From positions 1-8,859 of the forward strand of contig CAMXAV010000018.1 in assembly GCA_947179285.1 (NCBI GenBank): a DNA stretch of 8,859 nucleotides. The letters run 5' to 3'. Of this stretch, positions 5,530 to 8,859 are shown one piece after another. Each line of letters begins with the position of its first letter. The stretch's first letter is position 1. Below the pieces are notes generated by a model. That model was not told the DNA's origin. It saw nothing but the letters and a program-made list of their open reading frames with translations, and made no database searches. Source of the stretch: an uncultured Helicobacter sp. (GTDB lineage: Bacteria; Campylobacterota; Campylobacteria; Campylobacterales; Helicobacteraceae). The translations under genes and the position numbers were made by a program.

Positions 5530-6218
5530 TGCCAATACAAGATATAGGTTGGAAAATAGAAAAACAATATTTAATTGTTTGCGAAGGGCGCGATGCCGAA
5601 GGGTTTTTAAAAATATATCTCAATAGTATATCCGATACTAACACAAATTTTTCTGAAGATATACAAATCATAAATTTTGGTGGGAATAACGAATTGACTA
5701 ATCGTCTCAAAAATTTACGAAATACTCCTGGTTTTGATAATTTAAAATCTCTACTCATCATTCGAGACGCAGAAACAGATTTTAAATCTGCTATGCAATC
5801 GATTCAAAAATCACTCGAATCAAATGAACTTCCTGTTCCAAAATCCCCATTTATGTGGGAATTGCCAAAAGACGAAACGCCAGAGAAAGACGAAACGCCA
5901 AAGATTGGCTTTTTGCTTTTTCCAACGTGTGATGCAGAACCAACAAATGGCACATTAGAGGACTTATGCTTTTCGATTCTGTCCAACACTAAAGCGCCCG
6001 AGTTAAAACAAGAGATTGCTCATTTCATGGACACATTAAGAGAAAAACATCAATTCAATTTTGCTCGCCCATTCAAGACACAACTCCACACCTATTTTTC
6101 CATTCATGATAAATATGTCTCGCTAAAAATTGGCGAGGCAGCAAGGGCTGGCGCGTTTGATTGGAATCATGCAAAGCTCGCGCCACTCAAAGAATTTCTC
6201 TTAAAAATGTTTATATAG
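5529..6218 (+). CDS. DUF3226-type Toprim-like protein, second gene of the putative defence pair
   Basis: A 229-residue protein resembling the DUF3226 family, thought to have a Toprim-like fold. In order: strand and acidic motif LIVCEGRDAEGF (15-26, Glu19 as the Toprim-type glutamate), FGGNNEL (50-56), LLIIRDAET (75-83, Asp80 and Glu82 as the DxD-like pair), GTLEDL (141-146), and a C-terminal block with KTQLHTYFSI, GEAARAGAFDW (202-212) and a final helix. Together these match the Toprim layout of one Glu followed by paired acids, so metal-dependent nucleic-acid cleavage is plausible but not shown. ATG overlaps the ATPase stop by one base, with GGAGGT upstream. It ends 3 bp before the convergent aminopeptidase gene. 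A loop at residues 114-124 holds KDETP twice. The pairing recalls AriA/AriB of PARIS and RloA/RloB, though those partners belong to other Toprim-like families. Family call likely; function inferred. Confidence 0.82.
   Translation: MPIQDIGWKIEKQYLIVCEGRDAEGFLKIYLNSISDTNTNFSEDIQIINFGGNNELTNRLKNLRNTPGFDNLKSLLIIRDAETDFKSAMQSIQKSLESNELPVPKSPFMWELPKDETPEKDETPKIGFLLFPTCDAEPTNGTLEDLCFSILSNTKAPELKQEIAHFMDTLREKHQFNFARPFKTQLHTYFSIHDKYVSLKIGEAARAGAFDWNHAKLAPLKEFLLKMFI
5868..5900 (+). repeat. 18-bp period tandem repeat inside the Toprim-like gene
   Basis: AAAGACGAAACGCCA occurs twice, separated by GAG, giving KDETP-E-KDETP at residues 114-124. The repeat is in frame, so gain or loss of a unit would change the loop length by six residues without breaking the gene. 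Confidence 0.85.
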
Positions 6219-6221
6219 ATT

Positions 6222-7973
6222 CTAAATCTCCTCCACCCTCTTTTCTAGCCACCCACGCACGTCGCCGCTAAGATGTGGCGCAAGCAGCTCCCAAACGCGC
6301 GCGTGGTAGGCATTAAGCCATTCTCTTTGCGCTTGCGTGAGCATTGCGCGCACAATCAATCGCGGCTCAAAGGGGCAGAGCGTGAGCGGCACAAACTCCA
6401 AGAACCCCGCATGCGCGCTTGGCACGGCGACAACGAGGTTTTCGAGCCGAATGCCCCATTGCCCCTCGCGGTAGATTCCGGGCTCAATCGATGTAACCAT
6501 GCCCGCATGCACCCGCGTTCTCGGCGAGATAGGCGCGTTTAGCGAGAGGCTCTGCGGTCCTTCGTGCACATTCAAAAAATAGCCCACGCCATGCCCCGTG
6601 CCGTGCGCATAATCAAGCCCATGCTGCCACAGCGGCGCGCGCGCAATGCTATCGAGCAGCGGCATGGCGATTTTGTCGGGGAATCGCGCCTGCGCAATCG
6701 CGATATGCGCCTGCAAAACGAGCGTATAATCGCGCCTTTGCGCCTCGCTTGGCTCGCCCACAGGCACAACACGCGTGATGTCGGTCGTGCCGTCCAGATA
6801 TTGCGCGCCCGAATCGAGCAGCAAGAGGTTGTCGCCGACAAGCTTTGCGCATGCGCCGCGCTTGGCTTGGTAGTGTGGCAGCGCGCCGTTTGCGCCAAAG
6901 CCCGCGATTGTCGCGAAGCTATTGCCGACATAGTGTTCCATTTCTGCCCGAAATGCCGTAAGGTGCGTGTCGATGTCGCATTCATCGAGCGCCTCGCCCA
7001 AAAGCGCGCCCTCGAGCCACGCAAAAAACCGACACAGCGCGATTCCATCGCGTATCATCGCGTTTTGAATCTGCGCGACAACCGCCTCGCTCTTGCATGC
7101 CTTTTGCAATGTGCTTGGCGCAAGCTCCTCATGCAGCTTGTTGCCGTTTTGTTGCAGGGTTTTTGCCGCACGTGCCGTGATTCTATCGACAAGCACGCGC
7201 TTTTCTTTGAGCGTGCCGAGCGCGTCTTGCGCGCTTTTGTATGGCAGAAGCTCAAAGCCATCATCATGCAGCTCTTTTTGCAATGATTGCGGTAAAGATT
7301 GTATATTTAAAAAGAGTTGCGCTTCATTCTTAGAAAGAAGCAAGAAGGCAAAGAATACAGGATTGTATAAAATATCGCTACCGCGCAGATTCGTTATCCA
7401 CGCAATATCATCAAGGCTGCTGATGAAATGCCATTCCGCGCCCATTTGTTGCATTTTGGCGCGCACATCATGCAGCTTTTGCGCCCTCGAAATATCGCGC
7501 GCAATGTCGGGATTGTGCGCATAAATTGCGTTTGCAACGCGCTCTGGGCGTTCGTCCCAAATCTCCCCAATGCAATCACAATCCACAAGAGAATCGGGAT
7601 TGAGCAACGCGCAGAGTTCTTTGTAGGCAGCAAAAGGCAGAATCGAAAAATCAATTCCAATCTTTCCGCTAAGCTTTGCAAGCTGTTGCTTATAGTTTTG
7701 TGTTGCGCTTTGTTTTTCGAGCACAACATCGCTTGGCAGCTGCCGCAACGCCTGCTCAAAATAGCGCCCGTCTGTCCAAAGCCCCGCGTAGTCGTGCGTA
7801 ACCACGAGCGTGCCGGCGCTGCCGTCAAACCCGCAAAGCCATTTGATTGCCTGATAATGTTCGGGCAAATATTCGTTCAAATGTGTGTCAGAATTTAGAA
7901 TCACGCAAATATCAATTTGATTTTTGCGCATATTTTCTCGCAATAATCCAAGTCGTTTTTTATAGATTTCCAT
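6222..7973 (-). CDS. Xaa-Pro aminopeptidase (M24B, three-domain APP type)
   Basis: A cytoplasmic metallopeptidase that removes an N-terminal residue preceding proline. Its 583 residues match the long APP1-like form with two creatinase-type N-terminal domains (about 1-290) and a pita-bread M24 domain (about 295-515) plus the short C-terminal M24 domain. The five dinuclear-metal ligands are visible: Asp387 and Asp398 in LLLDSGAQYLDGTTDITR, His461 in GTGHGVG, Glu497 in SIEPGIY, and Glu511 in IRLENLVV; their spacing agrees with human XPNPEP1. The start was set at ATG 7973 with AAGGA 5 nt upstream; the frame extends to a TTG at 8006 that overlaps the ftsL-like gene and is unlikely. It sits 19 bp after that gene, as the last member of the rsmH operon. 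It looks intact and active. Confidence 0.94.
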   Translation of the reverse strand: MEIYKKRLGLLRENMRKNQIDICVILNSDTHLNEYLPEHYQAIKWLCGFDGSAGTLVVTHDYAGLWTDGRYFEQALRQLPSDVVLEKQSATQNYKQQLAKLSGKIGIDFSILPFAAYKELCALLNPDSLVDCDCIGEIWDERPERVANAIYAHNPDIARDISRAQKLHDVRAKMQQMGAEWHFISSLDDIAWITNLRGSDILYNPVFFAFLLLSKNEAQLFLNIQSLPQSLQKELHDDGFELLPYKSAQDALGTLKEKRVLVDRITARAAKTLQQNGNKLHEELAPSTLQKACKSEAVVAQIQNAMIRDGIALCRFFAWLEGALLGEALDECDIDTHLTAFRAEMEHYVGNSFATIAGFGANGALPHYQAKRGACAKLVGDNLLLLDSGAQYLDGTTDITRVVPVGEPSEAQRRDYTLVLQAHIAIAQARFPDKIAMPLLDSIARAPLWQHGLDYAHGTGHGVGYFLNVHEGPQSLSLNAPISPRTRVHAGMVTSIEPGIYREGQWGIRLENLVVAVPSAHAGFLEFVPLTLCPFEPRLIVRAMLTQAQREWLNAYHARVWELLAPHLSGDVRGWLEKRVEEI

Positions 7974-7992
7974 CGATTTCCTTTTATTTAAA

Positions 7993-8292
7993 TTATTCAA
8001 AATCAAGAATCAAATAGCGAAATTTTAAATCCTCGAGTTGCTTTTTTAGGTGCTTGTTATCTTCAAGAAGCGCGTTTGCTTGTTTTTGAAGCTGCAAAAT
8101 ATCGCGACTAATATAATAGATATTGCTGCGGATATAGATTTTGGGCACAAAGAGCGCGAGCACCAAAAACAAAACACCAAAGATTGTAACGAGGTTTTTA
8201 AGGCTAAGATTCGTACTCTCTTCGCGGTAGCGGTCGTATTCATCGAGCAATTGTTCCTTTTCTTTGGGCTTGAGTTCGACATTTTCATTCAT
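7993..8292 (-). CDS. ftsL: FtsL-like divisome protein
   Basis: A 99-residue bitopic membrane protein: a charged cytoplasmic N-terminus (1-31, with two ExxxxYDRYREE-like acidic/basic stretches), one membrane segment at about 33-50, then a predicted extracytoplasmic coiled coil (about 58-92, with L and I at heptad spacing in DILQLQKQANALLEDNKHLK). This architecture and its place directly after rsmH are those of FtsL, which with FtsB and FtsQ activates septal peptidoglycan synthesis. FtsL diverges so much in sequence that position carries most of the identification. ATG 8292 overlaps the rsmH stop (ATGA), and AAGGA lies 6 nt upstream, so the two are translationally coupled. Confidence 0.75.
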   Translation of the reverse strand: MNENVELKPKEKEQLLDEYDRYREESTNLSLKNLVTIFGVLFLVLALFVPKIYIRSNIYYISRDILQLQKQANALLEDNKHLKKQLEDLKFRYLILDFE

Positions 8293-8859
8293 GGATTTTC
8301 CTTATAAAATCGAAAGGCGCGCAACTTCGCGCTTCGCGCGCGCGGATTGTTGGCGATTTCTTTGGCGCTTGGCACAATGGGCTTTTTGGTCAGAATCTCG
8401 CCAAGCGCGTGGTTGTTGCCGCATGTGCAGCGCTCCGCGAGCGGCGGGCAAATGCATGACTTCGCAAAATCCCTAAAGCTTTGTTTAATTATCGAATCTT
8501 CGAGCGAGTGGAACGCGATGATTGCGAGAATCTGCGTCTTGCCGCGTGCGCTTGCAAGCAGGCGGCTAAGCTGCCCGAGCTCGTCATTGACTTCGATTCG
8601 CAGCGCCTGAAAGGCGAGCGTTGCGGGGTGCAACGTTGTGTGGGGCATGTGTTGCGCAATCAGTTCCGCGAGTTCGCGCGCGGTTTCAAAGGGCTTTTGC
8701 TTGCGCCGCTCGCAAAGCAGCGCGGCAAGCTTTTTGTGCTGCCGCACCTCGCCGCGTCTAAAGATTCGCTCGAGCTCGTCTTTGGGGTAGCGATTGACGA
8801 TTTCTTTGGCGCTTAGAATCTGCTGTTGGTCCATGCGCATGTCGAGCGTTTCGGCTCGA
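8289..8859 (-). CDS. rsmH: 16S rRNA m4C1402 methyltransferase RsmH (5' part outside window)
   Basis: RsmH (MraW) uses S-adenosylmethionine to methylate N4 of C1402 in the 16S rRNA P site. The last 189 codons are present. Diagnostic blocks are TLDMRMDQ at the edge, PFETARELAELI, the ALRIEVNDELGQL motif, IIAFHSLEDSIIK, the cysteine-bearing CICPPLAERCTC, and the closing PRARSAKLRAFRF. The N-terminal methyltransferase motifs with the SAM-binding glycines lie beyond the window. It is the first visible gene of an operon with the ftsL-like gene, whose start overlaps its TGA. Confidence 0.95.
   Translation of the reverse strand, partial: RAETLDMRMDQQQILSAKEIVNRYPKDELERIFRRGEVRQHKKLAALLCERRKQKPFETARELAELIAQHMPHTTLHPATLAFQALRIEVNDELGQLSRLLASARGKTQILAIIAFHSLEDSIIKQSFRDFAKSCICPPLAERCTCGNNHALGEILTKKPIVPSAKEIANNPRARSAKLRAFRFYKENP

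Noticed and set aside
6219..6221. Bidirectional terminator between the convergent Toprim-like and aminopeptidase genes
   Set aside because: Only 3 bp lie between the stops, and I see no strong GC hairpin with a T run next to them.
6564..7286. 240-codon plus-strand ORF opposite the aminopeptidase
   Set aside because: Antisense to the catalytic M24 domain, no SD or recognisable motif; composition is that of a shadow frame.

Overview
The window looks like the chromosome of a Helicobacter-type campylobacterium (family Helicobacteraceae). The evidence is a FlaA-type flagellin read from a sigma-28-like promoter, an MsbA-type exporter next to flaA, a tmRNA whose tag ends in the YAPAYAK-type sequence of this group, and an rsmH-ftsL gene pair. 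Most genes are GC-rich by eye for this group. The two-gene block at about 4.4-6.2 kb is clearly AT-richer.

Layout. Positions 1-1504 (minus) hold nearly all of flaA, lacking only about the last seven codons. Positions 1505-1747 hold its promoter and an unusually structured mRNA leader: two hairpins that both present an AAGGAC loop, a possible 22-codon upstream ORF with a CXXCH motif, and a hairpin that could cover the flaA ribosome-binding site. Next, all on the minus strand and transcribed towards flaA, come the MsbA-like ABC exporter (1748-3469), a GNAT acetyltransferase (3503-3949) and the tmRNA gene ssrA (3969-4339). The ssrA promoter has a run of eight C between its -35 and -10 boxes.

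Divergent from ssrA on the plus strand is a translationally coupled pair: an OLD/AAA_21-like ATPase (4465-5529) and a DUF3226-type Toprim-like protein (5529-6218). ATPase plus Toprim pairing is the logic of PARIS (AriA/AriB), RloA/RloB and related anti-phage modules. This is the best candidate for a little-described defence system here. It ends 3 bp from the stop codon of the convergent gene.

The right end (minus) is a tight housekeeping operon: rsmH (3' part, 8289-8859), an ftsL-like gene overlapping it by 4 bp (7993-8292), and an APP-type Xaa-Pro aminopeptidase (6222-7973).

No IS elements, CRISPR arrays, tRNA or rRNA genes were seen. Family assignments rest on motifs read by eye; no database search was possible.
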